From Nemertoderma westbladi (Eukaryota > Xenacoelomorpha > Nemertodermatida > Nemertodermatidae), in assembly GCA_032718475.1 (NCBI GenBank), contig JAUCBJ010007450.1, positions 1 to 28,448 of the forward strand: 28,448 nt of DNA, in the 5' to 3' direction. Made by a program: the position numbers and the translations under genes. This document shows positions 1-10,157 of this stretch, piece by piece. The notes under the pieces were generated by a model. That model ran no database searches and was not told the DNA's origin. It worked only from the letters and a program-made list of their open reading frames with translations. Every line of letters begins with the position of its first letter. The stretch's first letter is position 1.

Positions 1-3000
1 TAGGAAAATATTATAATTAGAACCATCACCAAAGCACAGTTTAGATGTAATGGAATAAAAAGAAAAAGATAATGTGTATGCAGTGTGCGAGGCGGTGGGT
101 TGGTAAGGGTTGCAGCAATAGCCAGGCTAGTCGAGGCTGCAACCGACCAAGGGTAAATGTACTGTAGATGTAACTAAGTATTATATATTTGAAAAAAGAT
201 AAAATAAGAACTGTTATAAACCTTTAATAATTGTTGATCAGGATCACAAGGAAATATAATAATTTAATTAACCATTTTACAATACACTGTAGTGAAGAAA
301 CAGTCCAGACGCAGTGTATGTGAGAAGGAAATATAATAAGATAGAGCCAGACATATAGGGAGATATTGTGTAATGTATTATTATGACGTTACGTCATGTC
401 GTTCAAATAGGTATGTTTTAAATTGACGTTTAAATGAAAATTTAGATTTGCTAATAATTAGACTAGAGGGGAGACTGTTCCACAATACTGGCCCAGTGAC
501 TGATAATCCTTGGTGTGCTACATTGAGACGGGTTAACGGTACTACGAATTTGCCTAAAGTAGATGAACGGGTGTTATATAAATGAATATCAGACAATTTA
601 GTAAAAAAATTTGAAAGAGGGTGATTATTAGAAGATTTTGATATATCGTACATTAACTGGCCTAATTGTAATTCAAATATAGATTCGATTGGCAAAACAT
701 TTAGTGATTTGTAAAGTGGCACAGAGTGAGCCCGGTAGTCACTAAATGTTATGCAACGCAAGATTTTATTAACTTTAATTCTTAGTGGACGTGTTATTGA
801 TTTGCAGGCCGTACCCCAAGCAAGAATTCCATAAGTGATGTAAGGATTAATTAATGTATAATACAGCGTACGTAAAATTTGGCTTGGGAAAAAGTGTCTT
901 AATTTATAAAAAAGTCCGGAGGATCTAGATATTTTTTTAAGGATGTAATTTATATGCGTTTTCCAGCTCAAATTGTCATCGATAAAGATACCTAAGTACT
1001 TAGTGCTATTTACCTTAGTAATTTCATTGGCTTTAATTTTAACTTTCGGTAGTCCAAGGCAGTTTTTGTTACTAAAAATAGAGTATTCTGTTTTACTAAG
1101 ATTAAGTGATAATGAGTTGTCTATAAGCCAGTCCGAGATTTTTTCCAGTTCAGTGTTTGTGTTGTTAATCAATAATTTTAAGTCTGAATTGAAGCCCAGT
1201 AACGTCGTATCGTCGGCAAATAAAGTAGTCAAAAATTTGGATGCGTCCGGTAAGTCGTTCACATATAAAAGAAACAGCAATGGTGAAAGGACTGAACCCT
1301 GGGGCGTTCCGCAGGTTACCGGAAGAGTGGGTGAGATTACGCCATTTAAGGATACTGATTGTGTACGGTCTGTTAGAAAACTCCTAAGTAAAGTCTGGGG
1401 GGTGCCTCGAATTCCGTAAGATTCTAATTTTTTAAATAAGGTAGAGTGGTTCAGCGTATCAAACGCTTTTTTTAAATCTAGATAAATTGCGCAGATAGAT
1501 TCTTTTGAGTCAAGGTGAAATCTAATTTTTTCTGTAACCGTTAGAATAGCCGAAGCCGTAGAAATCCTCTTTCGAAAACCGAATTGTGATGCAGTCAAAA
1601 TACAGAAACGATCTAAATAAGATTGAAGCTGTGAGTATATAACCTGTTCTAGAATTTTTGTAAAAACTGGCAATAATGATATTGGCCTATAGTTATTAGA
1701 ATCTAGTGGATCGCCCCCCTTAAAACATGGGATTATTTTAGATTGTTTAAGAGAAACTGGATAATGACCTGTTGTGATACATAGGTTAAATAAATATGCT
1801 AGATGAGGTGCAATGTGTTCAGCAGCAATTTTTAATAATTTACTGGGAAAGTTGTCATTAGTAGCGCTGTTTTCATTTATTTGTAAAAGTAGGTAGTGAA
1901 TTTCAGCTACAGAAGTTTCAATAAGAGTAAATGAATTCGAGTGTCGATGGTTAATGTGGCGGGTAGGGCATCGGTTAGATCGGGGTATTGTACTGGCAAG
2001 TTTTGGTCCAATAGTTGAAAAATGTTCGTTGAAAATAGATGCTATTTTATGGGGATCAGACGTTATTTTTGCCCCTACTTCTGTTCTGAAAGCAATTTTG
2101 GTAGGGCTTAGGGATTTCTTATTTTTGTGTAATACAGAGTTAATTACAGACCACGTCTTGCGCATATTTCCTTTGTTTTTTAAAAATTCTTGATTATAGA
2201 ATGATTTTTCAGCGGCTCTGATTACAGTCGTTAAATTATTACGATATGTTTTATAGGCTTTTTGGGTTTCAGAACACGGTGATTTAATATATTTTTCATA
2301 TAATTTATTTTTTTTAGAAATTGATTTAATTAGCAAAGGAGTTAGCCATGGTTTGCGTGCAATTTTTCTTTTTGTAATTATTTTTTTAGGTAAGTGTTTT
2401 TGGCATAATTGATCAAAAGAATTGTAAAAAGTGTCGAATTTTTTATCTGTCGGTATATTATGTGATCGGTAAGCTGCGAGAGGTGGTAATGAAAGGTCGA
2501 GCAAAAAACTATTTAAGTTAAATTTGCTATAATCATAGCACATTTTAGTATTGGGTTGTTTGAAAAAAGCAGAATAATTATGAAATAACGCAAATGTTCC
2601 AAGGTGGTCTGTTGTGCCAATTTCTGATAAAAAAACGCCGGCAGTAGTAAAATCATTCGTAATATTAGTAATAATATGGTCAAGCGTTGAATTAGCACCG
2701 TGTACAATTCGAGTGGGTTGTTTTATTAATTGGGAAAATCCGTATGATGAAAGTATCTGTAAGTATCGTGCACTTTCTGAGGTCATTTTGTTTAAGTTAA
2801 CATTGAAGTCACCAGTGAGGACGATATCTATATTTTTATCAGATACTTTCGCCAATGCGGGTTCTAGAATATTAATAAAATTATTGTAATTGACAGACGG
2901 GGGTCTGTATATTACACCTAACACTAAGGACTTATTGTTGGATTTTTTAATTTGGATCCATTTATTATGAATTCCCGACACAGTCAAGTCGTCTCGTTCC

Positions 3001-3206
3001 GTAAAGGTTAGCGTATCCTTAATGTAAATTCCCACACCCCAACCGGAACCTGAGGAACGTCCCTCTGGTCTGTCTGATAGTAGCGGTCCTACATAGTTGT
3101 CAAGTTTTAATTTACAGTGATTGTCTTTAGCACCTACTAATGTTTCAGTAAAAGTGATAACATCAAAATCTTCGTCTAATGTACTTAAAAATTTTACTTT
3201 TACCTT
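1..3206 (-). mobile_element. CR1-like non-LTR retrotransposon (LINE), 5'-truncated
   Basis: Minus-strand LINE. The right boundary is where the endonuclease homology and open frame stop, near 3200-3206 (an in-frame TGA lies at 3207-3209), close to the start of the endonuclease domain. This is the usual 5' truncation. The stretch 1-380 lies downstream of the ORF2 stop and is best read as its 3' UTR. It holds two copies of AGGAAATATAATAA (about 249 and 327) and no other gene. The 3' terminus, poly-A or 3' microsatellite and target-site duplication are not visible, so the left boundary is uncertain and may lie outside the window. The long unbroken frame suggests a young insertion. Confidence 0.8.
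381..3206 (-). CDS. LINE ORF2: AP endonuclease + reverse transcriptase (5' partial)
   Basis: This protein nicks target DNA and reverse-transcribes the element RNA at the insertion site. The frame is open from 3206 to the TAA at 381, about 940 codons, with no start codon of its own. Positions below are counted from the codon at 3035. Endonuclease signatures: the TET glutamate just upstream, YRPPS, GDFN at 75-78, STLDH near 116-120 and TTDH at 141-144. Reverse transcriptase signatures: the NNYRPISLLP region near 447-456, YLDLKKAFD at 518-526 (first catalytic aspartate), GTPQGSVLSPLLF near 576-588, and the FADD catalytic motif at 606-609. The C-terminal tail has the WNSLP-type motif of CR1/Jockey-group elements. 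No RNase H domain is visible. Assignment to the CR1/L2 group is from motif style only. No stop or frameshift lies inside, so the enzyme may be intact apart from its N-terminus. Confidence 0.88.
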   Translation of the reverse strand, partial: KVKVKFLSTLDEDFDVITFTETLVGAKDNHCKLKLDNYVGPLLSDRPEGRSSGSGWGVGIYIKDTLTFTERDDLTVSGIHNKWIQIKKSNNKSLVLGVIYRPPSVNYNNFINILEPALAKVSDKNIDIVLTGDFNVNLNKMTSESARYLQILSSYGFSQLIKQPTRIVHGANSTLDHIITNITNDFTTAGVFLSEIGTTDHLGTFALFHNYSAFFKQPNTKMCYDYSKFNLNSFLLDLSLPPLAAYRSHNIPTDKKFDTFYNSFDQLCQKHLPKKIITKRKIARKPWLTPLLIKSISKKNKLYEKYIKSPCSETQKAYKTYRNNLTTVIRAAEKSFYNQEFLKNKGNMRKTWSVINSVLHKNKKSLSPTKIAFRTEVGAKITSDPHKIASIFNEHFSTIGPKLASTIPRSNRCPTRHINHRHSNSFTLIETSVAEIHYLLLQINENSATNDNFPSKLLKIAAEHIAPHLAYLFNLCITTGHYPVSLKQSKIIPCFKGGDPLDSNNYRPISLLPVFTKILEQVIYSQLQSYLDRFCILTASQFGFRKRISTASAILTVTEKIRFHLDSKESICAIYLDLKKAFDTLNHSTLFKKLESYGIRGTPQTLLRSFLTDRTQSVSLNGVISPTLPVTCGTPQGSVLSPLLFLLYVNDLPDASKFLTTLFADDTTLLGFNSDLKLLINNTNTELEKISDWLIDNSLSLNLSKTEYSIFSNKNCLGLPKVKIKANEITKVNSTKYLGIFIDDNLSWKTHINYILKKISRSSGLFYKLRHFFPSQILRTLYYTLINPYITYGILAWGTACKSITRPLRIKVNKILRCITFSDYRAHSVPLYKSLNVLPIESIFELQLGQLMYDISKSSNNHPLSNFFTKLSDIHLYNTRSSTLGKFVVPLTRLNVAHQGLSVTGPVLWNSLPSSLIISKSKFSFKRQFKTYLFERHDVTS

Positions 3207-4480
3207 TCACAGCTTAGCCGTGATGATTCATATTACGACATCTAGCAGCTGGTTGCTGACATGGAAACAGCCATTGGCCGCGTGGTTCTTTGTTTGGCTT
3301 GGGCCAATCAGGGCGGTTTTTCCTGTCGACGTGTAGCTTTTCTGCCGATCATAAGGAGAGTGTTCAGTCTTACTGTTTTAGAGTTGTTACTTTGTTGTTA
3401 TTGCTGTCTAAGCCAGAAACACCGGCATTTTTGGATAGATACTGCTGTACCGTAAACTGCTTGAATTATCGAAAGTATAAACTGTTACCTAATCTCACGA
3501 ATCGAATATCACCTAACTCATTAATCATATTGTTTGTACTGTTATTTTACCGTCAGTTATTAATTGTAAATATTTGTTGATGGAAATATTGCTATTTGGA
3601 TAATACGGATAAATCACCCAATTCCCAATTTTCTTGATAACACTACAGGTTAGAGAGACCGGCTATACATAACAATTGCGATTTATATTAATGTGGTGTG
3701 TATTGAATCCAATGTTATTTAGCAGACCCTACGTGAGTCAATTACTGCTCTCTTTATGTGTGATCAAATATACTGACTGTCGGCAGAATAGTGTGTATGA
3801 TTGTGATTGGTAACAAAGTATTTCCTAAAGAATACGTTTTATACTTTAATCATAAGCAGTATCGTTGCGTTTAGTATAAGTCTTAGTTCTGTTTAAATAG
3901 ATAAAGCGCCACGTCCTAAAGGAACTGTTAATATTTCCCGAAAGCCAATAATATCTGTCAGAGATTAATTATTAACGATCTATCGAATAATACATTAGGT
4001 ATACACTGCAACCTTACACTGTAATAATACAATTCAAGCATCCGAATTCAGTCTCCCGGGTGTAGATCCATCGGGTGAATGATCGCGCATGGGCTGACTT
4101 CGGCTAATGTTTTGCGTATTAGCATAAATTATTGTCGTATGCTAAAGTGGTTTTAATTAACGAAAAGACATATAAATTTTGGCAGGTTAAACTGCTAAAG
4201 GTCTTCGAAAGCGCGAACACATATTGATATATATATTACTACTATACATACAATATAGATATTATACACACTACATATTAAATTTCCTGGTTACTTGCAA
4301 TATTTTTAATAGGATTTTGTTGAATTATATAATATTGTAGTAATTTATATATTAAATTGGTTAACATTCAATACAGCTCCTACTTTAGGCTTAGTCAATT
4401 TATTATCTGACGATACAAATATATAAATTAATTATTTCAAAGTGGTCTTGAGTCTTTCACCACGGGCACTCAGGGAAATG
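3207..4480. other. gene-free AT-rich sequence
   Basis: No coding region, RNA gene or transposon terminus could be supported here. The open frames at 3121-3336, 3261-3455 and 3290-3580 are short, overlap one another and resemble nothing. The stretch lies between the truncated end of the LINE and the G-rich repeats. Confidence 0.5.
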
Positions 4481-4485
4481 CCGGG

Positions 4486-4620
4486 GTCTGGGGGCGATAA
4501 CCCCCAATAAAAGAAGCGGGGGTTTGGGGCGGCAGCCCCCAAGAAAAGAAGCGGGGGTTTGGGGGCGGTAGCCCCCAACAAAAGAAGGGGGGGGTTTGGG
4601 GGCGCAGCCCCCAATTAAAA
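4486..4620. repeat. hairpin-forming G/C minisatellite, about four units
   Basis: About four imperfect units of 40-50 bp. Each joins a G-run (GGGGTTTGGGGGC or GGGGTCTGGGGGC), a short spacer and GCCCCCAA, followed by an AAAAGAAG-type linker. Inside each unit GGGGGC pairs with GCCCCC, so every unit can fold as a short hairpin. The G-runs could also form quadruplexes. Proline-rich minus-strand ORFs across it are by-products of the repeat. Confidence 0.8.
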
Positions 4621-4788
4621 GAAATTAAAAGAATTAAAGGAATTAAAAGAAAAACAAACAAAATTTGACTATAAAAATGTTTCTTTTATAATTTTGAAAT
4701 AACTTGTCTAGATACAACTTGTCCTGTAACCATCTTTAACTTTTGTTTATTGCTTTGATGCACCCAGATTAATTTCAACACTTTAACT

Positions 4789-4933
4789 GGGGGGAAAGCG
4801 TCCGGGGGGCAAGTGTCCGGGGGGAAAGTGTCCGGGGGGGGAAGTGTCCTACTTGGGCGGGGGGAAAGTGTCCGGGGGGAAGTGTCCGGGGGGGAAGTGT
4901 CCGGGGGGGAAGTGTCCGGGGGGGAAGTGTCCT
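4789..4933. repeat. G-rich 14-16-bp minisatellite, about nine units
   Basis: About nine tandem copies of GGGGGGAAAGTGTCC with small variations (AAGCGTCC, CAAGTGTCC, AAGTGTCC) and one short interruption (TACTTGGGC) after the fourth. Every unit starts with a run of six or seven G, so the G-rich strand has strong quadruplex potential. The proline-rich minus-strand ORF and glycine-rich plus-strand ORF here are translations of the repeat. Confidence 0.88.
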
Positions 4934-6457
4934 AGATCCCAAATTATCAACAACACTATTTATGTTAGTCAGCATTCAGCAATTATTTCATTGGGGAGCG
5001 TTTATTCAACCCTGACGTCACCCTTCCTTCCCTTTACTATCAACCCTGCTTAGAATCAGTTATTTTATTATGCCCGAAATTATATTTATCTGAGAAGAGA
5101 TATGCGTTTCAGCCCCCCCCCCCCCTTTTCTCAAATAATTGCTATATTATAATTTACATATTAAAATAAAATAATATATTAAAATTTTCGATTTTTTTTC
5201 AAGAATGTGTTAAAATATACCACTAATTGTTACAAAATTTCAGTGAATTTAATAAAAAAAGGCCGAGAATGACTAATATATGTTGGGGGCCCCACTTTAA
5301 TTTATGAAAAAGAATTATTGTATATTTAGTTATTCGTTATATTCTATTTCTATAGCAGTATGTGTATGGCGTGACACACATATCCATCCACTCATTTCGT
5401 ATATTTATTATAAATTAAATTTAATCTATATCGATTGCACGGTGATGTTAACGTAGATCATTCCATGTTCCTATGTAAGAATCCCGTAATTATTATTATA
5501 ATTTGTGAATAATTTTTCCCGTTTATATCGTTTCTATTTGCTTAGAGTACACCACATAATATACAATTATCTAAATTAAATAATTATCCATAAATATGTT
5601 TCACGGTTTGTGTCTCTTTACTTACTACTACCACAATATTATGTACGTTCACAATTCAAAACTTCAAAAGAAAACAGCACAAATAATATACGTTCTAGAA
5701 AAATATTAATAAAATTACTGAAAGTTTATTATATTCCGATTGTCTGTTACGCCACATAATAAAATACTAGGACTGGACTCAATGGAAGCTGAACATAGGA
5801 AAACAATAAATAGTAGGTTGTGGCAGAGATACTAAGTTATGTTTCCCTGAGAAATTAATAATTACTAACTACATATTAGAGGTGTTACATATTATCTTTA
5901 TATTATAAGTGTGTGGTTATTCAAGTATTATTATTAACAGCTCATCATTTAAATACGTTGACAACTTCAATATTAATTACACCCGCAATGCAGCAGAAGA
6001 ACGCTAATTAATAATACCTTGTGTTTTTCACCAGTGTTCCTAAATCGTTATTATTATCACCGATTGTGCGGCTAAAAAACTGTTAACTGTATCCAACTCC
6101 CCCCCCCCCCCCCCCCCCCCATACCTACAATAATAATAAACTAGAATGACTCCATATACCTAAAAACCTCTACTGTTAAATAAAAATAAATGATTGAATA
6201 ATTTGGAGCGAATAATATAAATAAACTACTCGCGATTGCCATGATTTATAAGAAAACTTTAATAACATAAAAAAAGCTACTATTTAAAAAATCCATAAAC
6301 CGAAATTATCATTATTGTAAAAAAAAGTTACGAAACAACCGAAGGCAAAAACTGTTTCCCCACTGTAAATAAATAATTACCACACATGTATAATAATAAT
6401 TATTATATCACAAAGATAACATGTTATCTTAGTAAATCAATCTCTATATCTCAGACA
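4934..6457. other. AT-rich region downstream of BicD, no gene; possible BicD 3' UTR
   Basis: No coding region found. There are poly-C tracts at 5113-5125 (13 C) and 6099-6120 (22 C). The right part should contain the BicD 3' UTR on the minus strand. TTTAAT at 6258-6263 reads as ATTAAA, a variant poly-A signal about 195 bases past the stop codon. I saw no canonical AATAAA on the minus strand closer to the stop, so this 3' end is tentative. Confidence 0.4.
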
Positions 6458-8530
6458 CTATGAACCGTTCTCTACTGTCTCTCCGTCCAAGTAAACGCTT
6501 TTATACCCCAGATGGGTCGGCACAGGCCGACTACCCAATGTCCGCTGATTGGCTACAACTTCTCCTTTCCTATTGGCTAGGGAATGGCTCATTAACTCAT
6601 CCAGTCTTTCCGTCAGCTTCACCTTCTGCTGCATGGCCATTCTCAGCAGACTATGTAAAGTCCGTTTATCGTCCTCAGAGACCCCCAACTGACTCTGCAA
6701 TGATTCAACTCGCGATTCGAGTTGGTCTATACGAGTGGAATATCGCGATCTGGCGACTGCGAAGGACTCTTCCTCCTCCTGCAGCAGTTGCAGTTCCATT
6801 CGTAAACGAACCATCGTCTCTACCAGAACCGACCTCTCCTGACTATATTTAATTTTGAGTTTATTGAGCGCCGAATCCGATGATATCTTATTACTTTTTA
6901 ACAAACTGCGGAGGTTATAAACCTGTTGGCGTTTCTTCGTCAGCAACGATGACAGTTTGTCGGAGTTCTGGAGCTCGGAATCCGGAGTTACTTCCGAGAA
7001 CGACACTGACGGGCTTCCGGGATAATCGGAAAACTTTCCGACTGCCGCTTTTATGAAGTTTATTTCCAAGCGAATATTGGCTAAGAGTTGGAGACAAACT
7101 GATATGTCGTCCCCACGTTCCCAATATTGATCTACGCTGTTCCGTTCCCTACCGTTCCGATCCACCCCGCTCCTCTCCTCACCGTTCCGTTCCCTACCGT
7201 TCCGATATACCCCGCTCCGTTCCACACCGCTCCCTTCTAGCTCGTTCCGATCCACCCCGTTCCGTTCAACCTCAATCCTTTCCTCACCGTTCCTCTCCCC
7301 ACCGTGCTGCCCCACACCGTTGCTCACCTCACCGTTCCGTTCCACCCCGTTCCGCCCAACACCGTTCCTCTCCCCACTGTTCCGTTCCACTCCGTTCCGC
7401 GCCAGGAACCCCCGAAATCTCGCCGCCCCGCTCTCCGATACCACCACCAACGCCTCCCCCCTAGGCTGCTCCCCGACGACCACGCAGACCCTCCTGTAGA
7501 CCTCGTTAAGATCCTCAACAACCCCGACCAACTCGTCGCGGATACACTCGATGAATCCGCTAAACTCCGACGTAACGGAGTCGGTGGGATGGACCCGCAG
7601 GTCTGTGGAACCCGTTGGGTCTGTCCCCGGGCCAGTGGAACCCGCTGGGTCTGTCGGACCAGTGGAACCCGTTGGGTCTGTGTAACCCGTTGGGTCTGTA
7701 TAACCCGTTGGTTCTGTGGAACCCGTTGGGTCTGTGGAACCCGCTGGGTCTGTCGGACCAGTGGAACCCGATGGGTATGTGGAACCCGTTGGGTCTGTGT
7801 AACCCGTTGGGTCTGTGTAACCCGTTGGTTCTGTGGAACCCGTTGGTTCTGTGTAACCCGTTGGGTCTGACTTCAGTCGCTGCAGCTGCGAAACCAACGA
7901 GTTATAGTGGTTCTTATGGTGTTCCATCAGTTTGTTTAGAACTACGAATTCTTTGTCGGCCAACAAGTCGTTATTTGCGACAGACGAGACAATATCTAGG
8001 GTATCGTTATGCGGAGACTCCTGGGATGACCGGGGGTCAACCCCAAGAGAACGCCCGTCGCCCAGCCGCACCCGACCCTCCAGTATCTCGCCTCTCTTCC
8101 GCCGAATCTCAGCCAACTCCAGATCCAACTCGAACTTCTCCGAGTTATGCAACTCGTGCAGAAGGTTGCGCATCAGGGGGCCGCTGACCTTGAGGCCCCC
8201 GACGGGGGGCGCCGGGAGGGGGGAAGGCGACAGCACGTAGCCCGAGTTCTCCGGGGACACCACTTCCAACCACTCACCGCTGACTCCACCATCCATACGG
8301 AAACTCTCCTGGTCGAAGGTTGTCAACGAAGGTTCCGTGAAGTTCAGTCTATCCATCTCCCTTTGTAACGCCCGCCTGCGGTCCCGTTCCGTCTGCAGAG
8401 CCCCAACCGCCTCCTCCCATTGTCGCATAGCAACATCTCGTCTCTCTTTCGTCTCCAACAACTCACTCTTTAGCAACTCGTTTTCTTCCCCTAATCTCTT
8501 CGTCTCGTACTTTATACTCTCGTACTCAAC
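6458..8530 (-). CDS. BicD: Bicaudal-D dynein adaptor, coding exon 2 (C-terminal 690 aa)
   Basis: BicD links dynein-dynactin to cargo such as Rab6 vesicles and RNA-protein complexes. This exon begins at 8530 after a good acceptor (TTGTATTTTAG) with [13 protein letters not shown], directly continuing the coiled coil of exon 1 in phase 0, and ends at TAG 6458-6460. Spliced residues 191-880: continuation of coiled coil 1; a short segment [20 protein letters not shown] (about 519-538) that aligns with the central BICD coiled coil; and the C-terminal cargo-binding coiled coil (about 713-838) with [32 protein letters not shown] and [20 protein letters not shown]. The total of 880 aa fits the family range (about 780-975). 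Two low-complexity expansions (412-500 and 568-658) replace the usual linkers. Family identity is from motif recall. The splice junction is seen directly and restores the conserved reading. Confidence 0.93.
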   Translation of the reverse strand, partial: VEYESIKYETKRLGEENELLKSELLETKERRDVAMRQWEEAVGALQTERDRRRALQREMDRLNFTEPSLTTFDQESFRMDGGVSGEWLEVVSPENSGYVLSPSPLPAPPVGGLKVSGPLMRNLLHELHNSEKFELDLELAEIRRKRGEILEGRVRLGDGRSLGVDPRSSQESPHNDTLDIVSSVANNDLLADKEFVVLNKLMEHHKNHYNSLVSQLQRLKSDPTGYTEPTGSTEPTGYTDPTGYTDPTGSTYPSGSTGPTDPAGSTDPTGSTEPTGYTDPTGYTDPTGSTGPTDPAGSTGPGTDPTGSTDLRVHPTDSVTSEFSGFIECIRDELVGVVEDLNEVYRRVCVVVGEQPRGEALVVVSESGAARFRGFLARNGVERNSGERNGVGRNGVERNGEVSNGVGQHGGERNGEERIEVERNGVDRNELEGSGVERSGVYRNGRERNGEERSGVDRNGRERNSVDQYWERGDDISVCLQLLANIRLEINFIKAAVGKFSDYPGSPSVSFSEVTPDSELQNSDKLSSLLTKKRQQVYNLRSLLKSNKISSDSALNKLKIKYSQERSVLVETMVRLRMELQLLQEEEESFAVARSRYSTRIDQLESRVESLQSQLGVSEDDKRTLHSLLRMAMQQKVKLTERLDELMSHSLANRKGEVVANQRTLGSRPVPTHLGYKSVYLDGETVENGS
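7127..7399 (-). repeat. BicD: coding repeat in BicD: ERNG-type units
   Basis: An imperfect tandem repeat inside BicD exon 2 encodes about 90 residues (spliced 568-658) of units such as GVERN, GEERN and GVDRN, rich in Arg, Asn, Gly and Glu. At DNA level the plus strand shows CCGTTCCGTTCC-type units. The reading frame is kept throughout. It lies between the central BICD segment and the C-terminal cargo-binding coiled coil, where family members have a flexible linker. Confidence 0.85.
7601..7867 (-). repeat. BicD: coding repeat in BicD: PTGST/PTGYT units
   Basis: About 16-18 tandem pentapeptide-like units (DPTGY, EPTGS, DPAGS; spliced residues 412-500) are encoded by a 15-bp minisatellite. The plus strand reads GGAACCCGTTGGGTCTGT-type units. 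Because the period is a multiple of three, several frames on both strands stay open. The plus-strand ORFs across 7304-8187 are therefore shadows. The repeat sits upstream of the central BICD segment. Confidence 0.88.
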
Positions 8531-8851
8531 CTAAAATACAAAGGAAATCATAATAAATCAACTTACCAGTTACCATATCCACTGGCAAGTCCCACGTTGG
8601 TGTAGCGGTCGCACTAAGTAAACGATTCTCCGGTTAGTTTGTCTTTGTGGGGTGTAAGACTCTAGTGTTTGCGTCTTTATTTAGGGATTAGTAATGTTTA
8701 ATTGTTATTATTTATTTATATATTTTATATTATTTATGTTATTATTTATTTAGTATTTATTTATTTTTTTTTATTTTATTTATTTACAACAATTTACCAT
8801 AATACTACACAATACAAGATATTAATGTAATATAATATAATAGTATAATAT

Positions 8852-8890
8852 AATTGAACTTGCATGCACATTGTGCATGCAAGTTCAATT
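8852..8890. repeat. perfect 18-bp inverted repeat with 3-nt loop
   Basis: AATTGAACTTGCATGCAC, then ATT, then the exact reverse complement. It lies inside the inverted-end element, flanked by ATAATATA-rich sequence. It would form a stable hairpin in RNA or a cruciform in DNA. Function unknown. Confidence 0.9.
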
Positions 8891-9372
8891 CGAATTTAAT
8901 ATAATATAATATGCGCCAAATTAAGTTGGGTTGAGTTGCATGCATATGTAGGCCTAATGATTGTGTAGAATGTAGATGGTAATTGGCCGGGCAGACCCAT
9001 TACGCCAATCACCACGAACATTCAGGCAAACACAGTTGAGAAATACATAGTTCACATTAATTTCACATTTCATATGCTAAAGGAACATAATATCGGTACT
9101 TACAGGATTAGATCGCATGCAATCGTGCTACTTACAGTTTATCGTTGACAGGGGCAAATTATAAATATGAAAGAATGTACAGTACGTAGATATTATAGTA
9201 CAGTACAGCAGTACAAAAGGACAAGAACAATACAACAAGTACGGTAGATACGTGGACAGAACGTAATGTAATAATAAATTGCAGCTATAAAATTTATTTG
9301 TACTATAGTTATTACGGATGCAATATAAATTTATCATAATGTATCAATACTATATGGTATTCCAAATTCACG

Positions 9373-9765
9373 TTATAGATTATGGATAAATAGTTTTATA
9401 GCTTTCTTAAATTTATACAGATTTATTGATTGTCGGACAGTAGTGGTTGGTAGAGCATTCCAGACCTCTGGTGCCATCACTCGTATAGATTGTTTAGCAA
9501 CCAGTAATCGTGTTCGGGGTACTGTGCAGTCATTGTTGGTGGCGGTGTGCGTTCGGTGTTGGTGGATTGTAGATGTGAATGTAAGAAGTGATGTGAACAT
9601 GTCTAGAGGTAGAATCTTTTTTATGTGAGTGTAGCAAAGTGTTGCTACCTGTTTGATGTATATGGACCGTATAGTTAGTGGGTGGAAATTGGGGTTTCCC
9701 TTACTGATTACAATACATTCTGCTTTCTGTTGTAATTTATGTAATGTTTTCAATGTTGTTCGGGT
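9373..9765 (-). pseudogene. 3' fragment of a second LINE ORF2 (RT C-terminal tail)
   Basis: About 126-130 codons, ending TAG/TAA-side at 9373, that match only the tail of CR1/Jockey-type ORF2: LHKLQQKAECIVIS, a stretch of helix-forming residues, then MAPEVWNALPTTTVRQS and a lysine-rich FKKAIKLFIHN end. The frame is closed by a TAA about 20 bases upstream of 9753, and no RT catalytic domain remains, so this is a heavily 5'-truncated copy. It differs in sequence from the LINE at the left edge. The tail lies wholly inside the 8633-9924 inverted-end element, in the same orientation as BicD. Confidence 0.72.
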
Positions 9766-9814
9766 GAGTTAGTTAGTAGGTGACCGAGGTTTTCGTCGGC
9801 GTCTTGGGTGTGAG

Positions 9815-9852
9815 TATTAGTATAGTATATATATATATATACTATACTAATA
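9815..9852. repeat. 38-bp perfect palindrome with (TA)n core
   Basis: TATTAGTATAGTATATA and its exact mirror complement, with an alternating AT centre. It abuts the right inverted end of the 8633-9924 element and overlaps it by about five bases. Such AT palindromes are common cruciform and breakage sites. Confidence 0.9.
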
Positions 9853-10157
9853 ACAATTAAACATTACTAGTCCCTAAATAAAGACGCAAACACTAGAGTC
9901 TTACACCCCCAAAGACAAACTAACAAAAAAATAGAATTAGGACATTAAGCCTGAAGTAGTACTCATATATATATATATATACACCATGTCCCGCAATATA
10001 GTGTCATTTTCTGATGACACGGACCCCCCCCCCCCCCCCCCCCCAGATTTTTCTACAAATCTTTATCATATTGCTTGAAATTTGAAACACAACTAGTTGT
10101 TTGTAGCTTGATTTAAGTTATTTGACCAATCATAAGAGAATCTATGACACATTTGTA

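Larger units (their letters stand above)
8633..9924. mobile_element. element with 77-bp terminal inverted repeats
   Basis: The left end at 8633-8710 (starting GTTAGTTTGTCTTTG) and right end at 9848-9924 (ending CAAAGACAAACTAAC) are reverse complements over about 77 bp. They differ by one substitution and a small indel in a G-run. The 1292-bp interval has no transposase, so this would be a non-autonomous DNA element. Its interior holds a 39-nt hairpin (8852-8890), a LINE 3' fragment and a 38-bp palindrome against the right arm. No convincing target-site duplication is visible, so the outer ends may not be exact. Confidence 0.72.

Noticed and set aside
4432-5053. Proline-rich and glycine-rich ORFs over the G-rich minisatellites
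   Set aside because: Pure repeat translations with no non-repeat domain and weak starts.
7304-8187. Plus-strand ORFs of 188 and 190 aa (RTRWVCG and NPLGL repeats)
   Set aside because: Antisense to BicD exon 2 across the 15-bp coding repeat. The minus frame encodes conserved BICD coiled coils on both sides, so the plus frames are shadows.
9128-9337. 69-aa minus-strand ORF rich in Tyr, Leu and Cys
   Set aside because: AT-rich sequence in the LINE 3' region inside a transposon; no domain or coding pattern.
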